A DNA stretch of 64,000 bases, from positions 29,315 to 93,314 of the forward strand of contig JANYLK010000126.1 in the NCBI GenBank assembly GCA_025357875.1, written 5' to 3'. The DNA comes from Granulicella sp. (lineage in GTDB: Bacteria; Acidobacteriota; Terriglobia; Terriglobales; Acidobacteriaceae). The notes below the pieces were generated by a model. That model saw nothing but the letters and a program-made list of their open reading frames with translations. It ran no database searches and was not told the origin of the DNA. The first letter of the stretch is position 1. Each line of letters begins with the position of its first letter. Positions 9,579 through 17,994 of this stretch are shown one piece after another. Made by a program: the position numbers and the translations under genes.

Positions 9579-10303
9579 CGAGAAACAAACGGCTCTGTAA
9601 TTGGATACTCTTTGCCGTTGCAATGGCGCCGGGCATGATTTGCGCCCAGACACGATCTTCACCGCTTCAAGTCGGGGAAGTACAGCTTCGGATAAATTCA
9701 ACGCAGGCGGGAAAACATCGGATCGTACCGGCCGTCATTTGGCTGGAGCCGCTCGCAGGGGCTCCGGCTCTACCCTTTTCCTCCGCCAGACACTACACGC
9801 TACTGCAAAAGAATCGACAATTCATTCCGCATCTTCAGGTTATTCCGGTAGGCACCGCAGTTTCGTTTCCCAATGCTGACCCTTTTTTTCACAACGTCTT
9901 TTCGCTTTTCGATGGCAAACGCTTCGACCTCGGCCTCTATGAGGCTGGCTCGAGTAAGTCAGTCACCTTTACTCGCGAGGGTGTCTCGTATATTTTTTGC
10001 GATATTCATCCAGAGATGAGCGCGGTTGTACTGGCGCTGCCGACGCCGCTCTACGCGGTGGCGGATGCGAACGACTCGTTTGTGCTCCGCGATGTTCCTT
10101 CGGGAGATTACAACCTGCACCTATGGGTGGAGGGAGTGCCGCAGAATGTTGTCGATGGCTTGACTCGCCTCGTGCATCTTACCGCGCAAACCGTTGATCT
10201 CGGGATGCTGGATGTCCCGACTATGTCCGGTGGAATGGAACATCATCGAGATAAATTCGGGAACACGTACGATCCGCACTCCAAATCCCCGTACGGACCG
10301 TGA
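9575..10303 (+). CDS. Secreted cupredoxin (plastocyanin-like) protein
   Basis: Periplasmic blue-copper-type protein of 242 residues. It starts with TTG in a TTGA overlap with the stop of the porin-like gene, which implies translational coupling. The signal peptide is residues 1-24 (ILFAVAMAPGMICAQ). The copper ligand set is visible: His106 in DPFFHNVFS, Cys142 and His145 in FCDIHPEM, and Met148. The C-terminal region (about 165-215, SFVLRDVPSGDYNLHLWVEG) resembles a carboxypeptidase-regulatory-like beta sandwich. Such proteins shuttle electrons or bind copper in the periplasm. An ATG at 9623 would remove most of the signal peptide and is less likely. Role inferred: copper-dependent electron transfer or copper handling linked to the upstream sensor. 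Confidence 0.82.
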   Translation: MTRNKRLCNWILFAVAMAPGMICAQTRSSPLQVGEVQLRINSTQAGKHRIVPAVIWLEPLAGAPALPFSSARHYTLLQKNRQFIPHLQVIPVGTAVSFPNADPFFHNVFSLFDGKRFDLGLYEAGSSKSVTFTREGVSYIFCDIHPEMSAVVLALPTPLYAVADANDSFVLRDVPSGDYNLHLWVEGVPQNVVDGLTRLVHLTAQTVDLGMLDVPTMSGGMEHHRDKFGNTYDPHSKSPYGP

Positions 10304-10329
10304 TGCCCGAGGTAAACGTTCACACTCCG

Positions 10330-11649
10330 TCAGACCCGGACCTCCCAACCCTTTTCGTAGGTGCGTCCCCACATCTTCATCGCATCGGCGTCGTTGAGGA
10401 CGCGTCCGGTCTTGCTATCGAGCTTGAGTTCGCGGTTCACTCGCCATGCGATGTTCGAGAGTTGGAGCATGGTGACGCTGGTGTTGGCGACGGCGATCGG
10501 CGAGTGTAATTTCTCCCCCGTTCGAATCCCTGCGATCAGGTTGGCAAAGTGCGCGTCGGTCATGCTGTCGCGACTGAGCAGGTCGCGTGACGAACCCTTG
10601 TCCGACGCCTTGAAGGAATCGGTCATCTTGCCATTCAGGTCATACACCTCATAGCCCGCACGATCGATAAGAACGGACCCAGTAGTGCCATTCACCAGGA
10701 TGCCGCGATCCCGACCGAAGTACGGCATACCGTTGCAGCACTTCCCCTCCCACGTAATCATCTTGCCGGAGTATTCGAAGTTGGTGACCATGGTGTCGTA
10801 GAACTGCCAGTCATCCTGGGTCTGGTAGCGCCCAGCCGAAGCAGTGACGCGCTCGGGATACCCCGCGTCGAGCGCCCACCGTGCGATGTCTACTTCGTGG
10901 GTTCCGTTATTCAGGCTCTCTCCCGTGCCATAGCGGAAGAGCCAATGCCAGTTGTAAGGATGGATGTTGTCTTTATATTCGCTACGCGGCGCCGGCCCTT
11001 GCCACAGATCCCAGTTCAGCGTGTCCGGTGCGGGTACAACTTTGCCAATACCCATCGGCTTGCGCGAGTTCGAATACCACGTCTTCGCGAAGTAGGCGCG
11101 GCCGATGAGACCATCGTGAATCTGCTGAACCATCTTAATAGTGTGGGGGGATGATCGCTGTTGGTCGCCAACCTGCACGAGCTTGCCGTACTTCTGCTGT
11201 GCTTCGACCAGCAACTCGCCTTCGCGCGGATTGTGGCTGGATGGCTTCTCGACGTACACGTGCTTTCCGGCCTTGAGCCCAAGGACCGCCATCGGAGCGT
11301 GCCAATGATCGGGGCAGGCAATCGTGATGACGTCAACATCCTTTGCATCCAGCGCTTTACGAAAATCGCCAAGAGCAATTGGTGCATAGTCCAAGGTCTT
11401 CAAAGCTTCGGCAGAATATTTCGCCAGCACCGTGGAGTCGACATCGCAGCAGTAAGCCAGGCGCGCGTTCGCCCTATTGTTCGCCACCGCGGACAGGTGA
11501 GCGCGGCCTCGACCATTAAGACCCACAACGGCGAAGTTGACTCGCTCGTTGGCGCCTAAGATCTGTCCATAGCTTTTAGCGGTACGGGTTATTGCAGCTC
11601 CCGCTGCAGAAACGGCGATCCCGTTGATGAATGTGCGACGTGTGACCAT
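10330..11649 (-). CDS. Gfo/Idh/MocA-family oxidoreductase, Tat-exported
   Basis: NAD(P)-dependent sugar or cyclitol dehydrogenase of 439 residues. A twin-arginine signal (MVTRRTFINGIAVSAAGAA) precedes a Rossmann domain (FAVVGLNGRGRAHLSAV at about 38-55, with VDVITIACPDHWHAPM and the family signature VYVEKPSSHNP near residue 135) and the C-terminal alpha/beta domain (GTHEVDIARWAL). Export by Tat means it folds with its cofactor before reaching the periplasm, as in the glucose-fructose oxidoreductase group common in Acidobacteriota. GGAGGAG lies just upstream of ATG 11649. It converges with the cupredoxin gene, 26 bases away, and is monocistronic. Substrate unknown. Confidence 0.88.
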   Translation of the reverse strand: MVTRRTFINGIAVSAAGAAITRTAKSYGQILGANERVNFAVVGLNGRGRAHLSAVANNRANARLAYCCDVDSTVLAKYSAEALKTLDYAPIALGDFRKALDAKDVDVITIACPDHWHAPMAVLGLKAGKHVYVEKPSSHNPREGELLVEAQQKYGKLVQVGDQQRSSPHTIKMVQQIHDGLIGRAYFAKTWYSNSRKPMGIGKVVPAPDTLNWDLWQGPAPRSEYKDNIHPYNWHWLFRYGTGESLNNGTHEVDIARWALDAGYPERVTASAGRYQTQDDWQFYDTMVTNFEYSGKMITWEGKCCNGMPYFGRDRGILVNGTTGSVLIDRAGYEVYDLNGKMTDSFKASDKGSSRDLLSRDSMTDAHFANLIAGIRTGEKLHSPIAVANTSVTMLQLSNIAWRVNRELKLDSKTGRVLNDADAMKMWGRTYEKGWEVRV

Positions 11650-11909
11650 GGATGCTTCTCCTCCGATTGGTTTGCAAGATTAGCCTAAACCTTCAACCAT
11701 CTTTGTGTCAGGCGGCCGAGACCGATAGGGCCTAATCCTTCGGTATTGGCAGGCGATCGTTTGACACGAGATGAAAGTAATTTCATTCTTGATTCAGCTC
11801 TTGCTCATCTCAGCCGACCATCTTTCAATATGGCACGTGATTCTGACTAGCCGGCGGATGAGCGATAACGGAGCCTCACCGTCAAATCTTCGTACAGTCC
11901 AGGAGATCC

Positions 11910-12443
11910 ATGAAAACAGCAACCACGGTATTCTTTGCAACGATATTGACCGTTCTGAGCCAGGTTCCGGCCTCCGCTCAGGAGACACGAGACCAGGCCA
12001 TCGCAGGGATGCGCAAGGTGGATGCGAAAGAGATGGACCCCACGTACACCAAGCCTGCCCCATACGCACAGAAGCTAGCGGAAGAGGCGTTGGCGAATCA
12101 TCCTGAGGTGATCTTGATCGCGATCCACGCGCAGCCGCCTAGGCACAAGAATCTCATCGTCGCGTCAAATTTTGGTCGCATTGGCAAGATCGGGGATGAA
12201 GATGATCTGCGCTGCATCCGCACTGGCAAGAGCAATCTCGAGCTGAATGCAACCGGCAAGCATTTTGAAGATGAGCTGATTTTGCAGGACGCCTCCGGCA
12301 AGACGATTGGCGCATTGGGTGTGGTCTTCAACTTCAAGCCGGGGGATGACAAAATCGCGCTGGCCAAGATTGCCGACCAGGTTCGCGATGAGATGAAGCC
12401 AAAGCTTCCAAACAAGGCAGCCTTGTTTGGGCCTGTCAAGTAA
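11910..12443 (+). CDS. Small secreted Cache/PDC-like protein of unknown function
   Basis: Protein of 177 residues with a clear signal peptide (1-23, VFFATILTVLSQVPASAQ). The mature part contains HPEVILIAIHAQPPRHKNLI, SNFGRIGKIGDEDDLRCI and ASGKTIGALGVVFNFKPGD, a pattern that looks like one extracellular sensor-type Cache fold without any membrane anchor or signalling domain. AGGAG precedes ATG 11910 at normal spacing. It stands alone and is followed by a strong hairpin. The fold is my impression from motif layout; I do not recognise a named family and give no function. Confidence 0.65.
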   Translation: MKTATTVFFATILTVLSQVPASAQETRDQAIAGMRKVDAKEMDPTYTKPAPYAQKLAEEALANHPEVILIAIHAQPPRHKNLIVASNFGRIGKIGDEDDLRCIRTGKSNLELNATGKHFEDELILQDASGKTIGALGVVFNFKPGDDKIALAKIADQVRDEMKPKLPNKAALFGPVK

Positions 12444-12476
12444 CGCGTACACGCCCGTTCGACGTTGTCTTGATTG

Positions 12477-12513
12477 CGACCGGCAAGTGACATCATCGTC
12501 ACCTTGCCGGTCG
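12477..12513. terminator. Bidirectional hairpin terminator
   Basis: CGACCGGCAAGTGAC pairs with GTCACCTTGCCGGTCG across a six-base loop, with one bulged base. A TTCTCTTGTT tract follows on the plus strand. It sits between the convergent ends of the Cache-like gene and pckG and can serve both. Confidence 0.75.
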
Positions 12514-12535
12514 TTCTCTTGTTGGCGAGTTCGAC

Positions 12536-14353
12536 TTATAGGCGGCAGATGAGTAACTCACGCTCGTAGATCATCTCCGGCGGCAGATGGTCGTGCAGAG
12601 CGATGAAGAGCTCCTCATGCCCCATGACTTCCTGCTTCCATGCAGCGCGGTCTACGCGCTGTAGCTCGTCGAATTGGGCTTGCGGAAACTCGAGACCGTT
12701 CCAGTAAATGTCTTCGTAGTGGGGCGTCCAGCCGATGGGCGTCTCCTTGCCTTGCGCTCGGCCACCGACTCTATCCACAATCCACTTGAGTACGCGCATG
12801 TTTTCGCTGAAGCCCGGCCATAGGAATTTGCCATTCTCACTCTTGCGGAACCAGTTCACGTGGAAGACTCGCGGGGTCGTGGAAAGAGAGCGTTGCATTC
12901 TGATCCAGTGACGAAAATAGTCTCCCATGTGATAACCGCAAAACGGGAGCATGGCCATGGGATCGCGTCGCACCTTGCCGAGCGCGCCTGCGGCAGCCGC
13001 AGTTGTCTCCGATCCCATCGTGGCTGCGGAATATACGCCTGCACTCCAGTTGAATGCCTGAAACACAAGCGGCATAGTGGTCGAGCGGCGTCCTCCGAAA
13101 ATGATTGCGCTGATTGGAACTCCAGCGGGCGACTCCCACGACTCGTCAATCACGGGACATTGCGAAGCAGGCGCGGTAAATCGACCGTTTGGATGGGCGG
13201 CCGTTGCTCCAGTGGCCTTGGCAATCTCGGGCGTCCAACGCTGGCCTTTCCAATCCAGGCATTCGGCCGGTGGAATATCAGTCATCCCCTCCCACCAGAC
13301 TCCGCCGTCGGGAGTCAGCGCGACGTTGGTGAAGATGGTGTTTTTGCGCAGGGTTGCCATTGCGTTCGGGTTCGTCTTCGCGGAGGTGCCGGGCGCGACG
13401 CCAAAGAATCCGGACTCCGGATTGATCGCACGCAGCGATCCATTCGCATCTGGCTTGATCCATGCAATGTCGTCGCCGACCGTCCACACTTTCCAGCCCT
13501 CCATGCCGCGCGGTGTCACCATCATCGCGAAGTTGGTCTTGCCGCAGGCGGAGGGGAACGCAGCTGCGACGTAGGTCTTTTGACCCTGCGGATTTTCCAG
13601 GCCGACGATCAACATGTGTTCTGCCATCCAGCCTTCATCGCGGGCAATGTTCGATGCAATCCGCAGGGCGAAACACTTCTTTCCAAGCAGCGCATTGCCA
13701 CCGTACCCAGAGCCATAGCTCCAGATCTCACGCGTCTCAGGAAAGTGAACGATGTACTTCTCGTCGTTACACGGCCATGGAACGTCCTTCTGGCGTCCGA
13801 GAAGGGGTGCGCCAACACTGTGCATGCAGGACACGACGCGCTGAATATCCTTATCGATCTCGGCCAACACAGGCAAGCCTACGCGAGCCATGATGCGCAT
13901 GTTGACTACGGCATACTCTGAGTCGGTCAGTTGAACGCCCAGTTGCGACATGGGCGATCCGACTGGGCCCATGCTGAACGCCAGCACATACATCGTTCGA
14001 CCGCGCATGCATCCGCGGAACAATTGTTTCAGCTTACGTCGCATGACGAAGGGATCTTCCCAATTGTTTGTAGGTCCGGCATTGTCCTTGCTGAGGCTGC
14101 AGATGTAGGTTCGCTCCTCAACTCGCGCTACGTCTTTCGCATCGGACCGGGCATAAAAGCAGCCGGGCCATAGATCGGGATTCAACTTCGTGAAAGTTCC
14201 GACATCCATCAACTTTCCGCAGAGAAAGTCGTACTCCGCCTGTGACCCGTCGATCCAGTGAATAGTGTCGGGCTGGGTCAGGTCGGCCATCTTCTCGACC
14301 CAGCGGGCCAGGTGCTTATTGGTTGTCAATGGCGCAGAGATGGTCTTTATCAT
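12536..14353 (-). CDS. pckG: Phosphoenolpyruvate carboxykinase (GTP)
   Basis: Converts oxaloacetate and GTP to PEP, CO2 and GDP, the first committed step of gluconeogenesis. Length from ATG 14353 is 605 residues, the usual size for the GTP-dependent family. Visible signatures are the P-loop [15 protein letters not shown] (about residue 270), [37 protein letters not shown] and the C-terminal [16 protein letters not shown]. The track starts 27 codons earlier, but ATG 14353 has a GAGGAGGGA Shine-Dalgarno and gives the normal N-terminus (MIKTISAPL). A complete two-component system lies directly upstream on the same strand, about 140 bases away, which suggests shared expression, though this is not shown. 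Confidence 0.96.
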   Translation of the reverse strand: MIKTISAPLTTNKHLARWVEKMADLTQPDTIHWIDGSQAEYDFLCGKLMDVGTFTKLNPDLWPGCFYARSDAKDVARVEERTYICSLSKDNAGPTNNWEDPFVMRRKLKQLFRGCMRGRTMYVLAFSMGPVGSPMSQLGVQLTDSEYAVVNMRIMARVGLPVLAEIDKDIQRVVSCMHSVGAPLLGRQKDVPWPCNDEKYIVHFPETREIWSYGSGYGGNALLGKKCFALRIASNIARDEGWMAEHMLIVGLENPQGQKTYVAAAFPSACGKTNFAMMVTPRGMEGWKVWTVGDDIAWIKPDANGSLRAINPESGFFGVAPGTSAKTNPNAMATLRKNTIFTNVALTPDGGVWWEGMTDIPPAECLDWKGQRWTPEIAKATGATAAHPNGRFTAPASQCPVIDESWESPAGVPISAIIFGGRRSTTMPLVFQAFNWSAGVYSAATMGSETTAAAAGALGKVRRDPMAMLPFCGYHMGDYFRHWIRMQRSLSTTPRVFHVNWFRKSENGKFLWPGFSENMRVLKWIVDRVGGRAQGKETPIGWTPHYEDIYWNGLEFPQAQFDELQRVDRAAWKQEVMGHEELFIALHDHLPPEMIYERELLICRL

Positions 14354-14491
14354 GTCGTCTGGTCCCTCCTCAATTGTTTGTTCGATGTATCTCCGCAAGG
14401 GATTTCTCAAAGATACGTAACTTTTTTGGGACAAACTTTCTCAAAGATCGCTCGGGATATTTGGCGAAGCTTGAAATCAAAATGAGTTACT

Positions 14492-16009
14492 TTACATCTT
14501 CGTTTGGGAAAATTCCTCAGCCGGATCTTCGCTTGCCATCGGCGTCGGCTGGACTCGTACTGTCTGCGCAGCCGAGTGTTGGAGATCAGCAACCTGGCGG
14601 GGAGATAGATTGAGGAGCGGAAGCTCTATACGGAGCGTCGTGCTCTTGCCTTCCTCGCTTTCGATAAAGAGGGTGCCGTCGTGGGCTCCGCAGATCGCCT
14701 TCACGATCGCCAGCCCAAGACCGGTGCCGCCGGATTCCCGAGTTCGCGCCCGGTCCGCACGATAGAAGCGCTCGAAGACATGGGGCAGCGACTCGGGTGA
14801 AATCCCAATGCCCGTGTCCGCAACTGTGAGCGCCGCACGTTCATTTTCTGCGAGTAATCGAACCGTGATCCTGCCGCCGTTGGGAGTGTATTTGATGGCG
14901 TTATCGACCAGATTTACAATCACCTGCTTCAGGCGCATCGCATCTCCGGTTACAAAGACAGGTGCGGTGATTTGGCATTCGAGCGCAATTTCCTTCTCCT
15001 CGGCCATCAGTCCCATATGTTCGAGAGTCACCTGCAGGATGTTGGTCAGGTCGATTGGCAGCATCTCCATGCGCTCTCCACCTCCGTCCAGCCGGGAGAT
15101 CGTCATCAGACTATTAACAATGCGTGACATACGGTCGCCTTCTTCGAGTGCGCTGCTGATGCCGTCCATCGCCGGTGGGGTTAGGTCTGGAATTTGCAGC
15201 AGTGCCTCCAACTCGCCGCGGATGATGGTGAGCGGGGTACGCAATTCGTGCGAAGCGTCGGCTGAGAATCGCTGGTTGTGGGCGAGCGCTTCCTCCATGC
15301 GTTCGATCATGCGATTAAGCGCGAGCGACAGCCGTTCCAGCTCGTCGCCGGATGGAATGATTGGCAGGCGCTTGCCCATATGCGTGAGGCCAACATGCTC
15401 GGCCTGTTCGGTCAGTTCCACGACCGGCCGCAGTGGACGGGCCATCAGCAAGTAGCCACCAACCGCGGAGATCAGCAGAATCGCAGGTGTCGCAATCAAC
15501 AGAATCTTGAGCAGACTATAGAGCAAGTGCGTCAGGGGTTCCATGCTCGCGCCGGTCTCAACCAGGATCAGTGCGCCGCTCGGCGGCCTGTAGCCCATGG
15601 TGTACATCATCATGGGCTGTCCGGCCGCGTCGGTGGCACGATGAAAGCTGCTGAGGTTCAGCGGATCGGCAGGCAGCGGCAACGTAGTAACGCGCAGCAG
15701 AGGATCGCGTATATCGCCTGACTGGTAGAGCACTTTGCCACCCTGCGAGACGCGCACGAATGGATCGGCAATGCCGGGAGGATACGATTCGCTCATCTCG
15801 GCCAGGAACCAGGCTTGTCCTTGTTTGTCCAGAGGCACGAGGTAGTCAGCCACGACGGTACGCGCCGTGTTGCTGAGTGACCGCTCCATGGACCTGGTTA
15901 GATACGCCCGCGCGCCCGCATACACGGCAACGCTGAAGAAAAGCAGTGCAAGCGCGAGCATCCCGACGTAGAACGCGGTGACCCTTGCGCGAAGGGAGTT
16001 GCGGTTCAT
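14492..16009 (-). CDS. Membrane sensor histidine kinase (EnvZ/CpxA-like architecture)
   Basis: Sensor kinase of 505 residues. Helix 1 (about 8-32) and helix 2 (about 160-185) flank a periplasmic loop of roughly 130 residues that has no family I can name; a HAMP domain follows (MARPLRPVVELTEQAEHV). The core has the H-box FSADASHELRTPLTIIRGE (His254), N-box QVIVNLVDNAIKYTPNGG, G1 VADTGIGIS, F-box HVFERFYRAD and G2 GGTGLGLAIVKAI. The start codon overlaps the stop of the preceding regulator gene (ATGA), so the two are translationally coupled. The last 45 residues after the ATPase domain are a low-complexity tail. Confidence 0.93.
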   Translation of the reverse strand: MNRNSLRARVTAFYVGMLALALLFFSVAVYAGARAYLTRSMERSLSNTARTVVADYLVPLDKQGQAWFLAEMSESYPPGIADPFVRVSQGGKVLYQSGDIRDPLLRVTTLPLPADPLNLSSFHRATDAAGQPMMMYTMGYRPPSGALILVETGASMEPLTHLLYSLLKILLIATPAILLISAVGGYLLMARPLRPVVELTEQAEHVGLTHMGKRLPIIPSGDELERLSLALNRMIERMEEALAHNQRFSADASHELRTPLTIIRGELEALLQIPDLTPPAMDGISSALEEGDRMSRIVNSLMTISRLDGGGERMEMLPIDLTNILQVTLEHMGLMAEEKEIALECQITAPVFVTGDAMRLKQVIVNLVDNAIKYTPNGGRITVRLLAENERAALTVADTGIGISPESLPHVFERFYRADRARTRESGGTGLGLAIVKAICGAHDGTLFIESEEGKSTTLRIELPLLNLSPRQVADLQHSAAQTVRVQPTPMASEDPAEEFSQTKM

Positions 16010-16686
16010 GATTCGTTCACGCCGCGAATCATGTAGCCGGTTCCGCGCACAGTGCGAATCATCTTGAAAATGTTGCCGTCGTCAACCTTCGCGCGAAGGT
16101 GGCGCACGTACACGTCCACAATATTGGTAATGCCGTCGAAGCTCTGGTCCCACACGTGCTCGATAATCATGTTGCGTGAGAGGACGCGCTCGGCGTTCTG
16201 CATGAGGTACTCAAGCAACGCATACTCCTTGGCGGTCAGTTCCACCCGCTTGCCGCCGCGCTTCACCTGCTGGGTGAGGCGATCGAGTTCGAGATCCCCA
16301 ATGCGCAGCGTGCTCGACCGGTTGACGGGTCCGCGGCGCAGCAGTGCCTTTACGCGCATCAGCAGTTCTGCAAAGGCGAATGGCTTGGTCAGGTAATCGT
16401 CCGCACCGAGTTCAAAGAGCTTCACCTTATCGTCGATAGAATCTCGCGCGGTCAGAATCAGCACCGGCACAAAGGTGTTCTTCCGCCGCACTCGCTGCAG
16501 CACCTCGGTGCCGGAGACGCGCGGCAGCATCAGGTCGAGGATGATGAGATCGTAGGGATAGGTTTCCGCAAACTCAAGCCCTTCCAGACCGTCCGCGGTA
16601 ATGTCGACCGCATACCGTTCGGCGATCAGCCCTCGTTTGACTAGGGCTGAGACCTTTTGCTCGTCTTCAATAAGTAGGATTCGCAT
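16006..16686 (-). CDS. OmpR-family response regulator
   Basis: Response regulator of 226 residues from ATG 16686 (MRILLIEDEQKV). The receiver has the acidic pair in IEDEQ, Asp51 in LIILDLMLPR, Thr in LTARDS and Lys in LTKPFAF. The winged-helix output domain follows (LTAKEYALLEYLM, then NIVDVYVRHLRAKVD and VRGTGYMIR). The track start at 16704 is six codons upstream and lies within the Shine-Dalgarno region (GGAGG), so 16686 is preferred. It is coupled to the kinase gene downstream. A direct repeat that fits an OmpR-family binding site lies 34-50 bases before the start, which suggests autoregulation. Confidence 0.93.
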   Translation of the reverse strand: MRILLIEDEQKVSALVKRGLIAERYAVDITADGLEGLEFAETYPYDLIILDLMLPRVSGTEVLQRVRRKNTFVPVLILTARDSIDDKVKLFELGADDYLTKPFAFAELLMRVKALLRRGPVNRSSTLRIGDLELDRLTQQVKRGGKRVELTAKEYALLEYLMQNAERVLSRNMIIEHVWDQSFDGITNIVDVYVRHLRAKVDDGNIFKMIRTVRGTGYMIRGVNES

Positions 16687-16719
16687 GATCTTTAACGCCT
16701 CCATTAACTAGGCCGGGCA

Positions 16720-16736
16720 TGAACCTTTGCTGAACC
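16720..16736 (-). promoter_or_regulatory. Direct-repeat site of OmpR/PhoP type
   Basis: On the minus strand the sequence reads GGTTCA GCAAA GGTTCA: two identical hexamers with a five-base spacer, giving the 11-base period on which OmpR-family dimers bind. It lies in the gap between the divergent regulator and YncE-like genes, just upstream of the regulator start. Confidence 0.55.
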
Positions 16737-16875
16737 ATACATAAAAATGGCTTCATGCTCCGAACCGGACTTGCGTTAGCAAAAAAGCGCTTCCAAGATG
16801 AACACATTTTTATATGGACTTCAAGACAGGCTCATCCAACGCCCAGAAGCTAACTGTTGTGCCTCAGGAGCCACC

Positions 16876-17904
16876 ATGCCTATTTCGGTAATTCGCAGAG
16901 TAGTTATCGCCGCTTCTCTTGCCGTCGTCGCCCTACCGGGGACTCAGGCTCAGAACGCGTCTTCGGTCAAGCTGCTCAAGTCAGTCGATTTGCCTGGCTA
17001 TAGTGGCGATTTCGACCATTTCGCGGTCGATTACGATCGCAACCGTCTTCTACTGGCGGCGGAAGATCACGGCACGCTGGAAGTCTTCGACCTGAAGACC
17101 TCTGCGCACCTGCGCAGTGTCGCCGGCTTTGGCGCCCCGCACAGCATCCTTGTGCGCAAAGGGTCACCTACAGTACTGGTTACGGACAGCGAAAAGCAGG
17201 GCGCAACCCTACGAGATGCTGCAACCTACGCGAAGAAGTCACCGGTATTGTTGACCCCCGGCTCTGACACCTCGAAGTATGACGCCGTCTCGAACGTGCT
17301 GTACATCGTTACCGGCGGCAAGGACGTGGACATGAAGACGGCGAACCTGGAAGCCGTCAATCCAGATACTGGCGCGAAACTCGGCATGGTCACCTTCCAA
17401 GACAATCATGTCGAAGCCATGGCCTTCGTCGATAGCGATCCTCGCTTGTTCATCAATCTCACCCAGACCAACAAACTCGCAGTTCTTGATCGCAAGACGT
17501 TGAAGGTACTCAACATCTGGCCGGTGTCACCTGCACAACAAAATGCAATGGTCGAGTTCGATCCCGCGCAGCACAGGCTTTACGTCGTCTGCCGCGCTCC
17601 TGGAATGGTCGTCGTAATGAACTCGGATACTGGAGCTGTCGTGAACACGCAACCCGCGCCGCTCCGCGCCGACGAGGTACAGTACGACGCAGCCTCGCAT
17701 CGGCTCTACGTGCCCGGCGGCGAAGGGTACATGGGCATCTACGACACCTTGGACCCTAACCATCTAAAGCAGATTGAAAAAGTAACTACGGCGCGGGGGG
17801 CGAAGACGGCACTGCTTCTGCCTGCGCAGCATCGTTTGTTTGTGGCCGTATCACCGGGGGACACCAAGGCAATGGCCAAAGTGCTTACCTATGAAATAAA
17901 GTAG
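16876..17904 (+). CDS. YncE-like secreted beta-propeller protein
   Basis: Periplasmic protein of 342 residues starting at ATG 16876, which has AGGAG just upstream; the track start at 16798 adds 26 residues without signal-peptide character. Residues 1-27 are a signal peptide (VVIAASLAVVALPGTQAQ). The rest consists of about seven repeats of a YVTN/YncE-type blade: FDHFAVDYDRNRLLLAAEDH, TLEVFDLKT, MVEFDPAQHRLYVVC, VQYDAASHRLYVPGG. Such propellers bind ligands or partner proteins in the periplasm, and no catalytic residues are evident. It lies 90 bases before an AtoE-type transporter on the same strand and may be co-transcribed with it. Confidence 0.82.
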   Translation: MPISVIRRVVIAASLAVVALPGTQAQNASSVKLLKSVDLPGYSGDFDHFAVDYDRNRLLLAAEDHGTLEVFDLKTSAHLRSVAGFGAPHSILVRKGSPTVLVTDSEKQGATLRDAATYAKKSPVLLTPGSDTSKYDAVSNVLYIVTGGKDVDMKTANLEAVNPDTGAKLGMVTFQDNHVEAMAFVDSDPRLFINLTQTNKLAVLDRKTLKVLNIWPVSPAQQNAMVEFDPAQHRLYVVCRAPGMVVVMNSDTGAVVNTQPAPLRADEVQYDAASHRLYVPGGEGYMGIYDTLDPNHLKQIEKVTTARGAKTALLLPAQHRLFVAVSPGDTKAMAKVLTYEIK

Positions 17905-17994
17905 TGCCGGCAGAACCTTGTCGCCGCCCTCCAACGGAATCGAGTACGTTCGTTAGCGGTGCCATCGAGACGCAACGAGCGTAGAGAGAGACGC

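Noticed and set aside
12860-13921. 353-aa plus-strand ORF
   Set aside because: Antisense shadow of pckG, whose minus-strand frame has all family motifs; the plus translation is Arg/Ser/Cys-rich with no domain.
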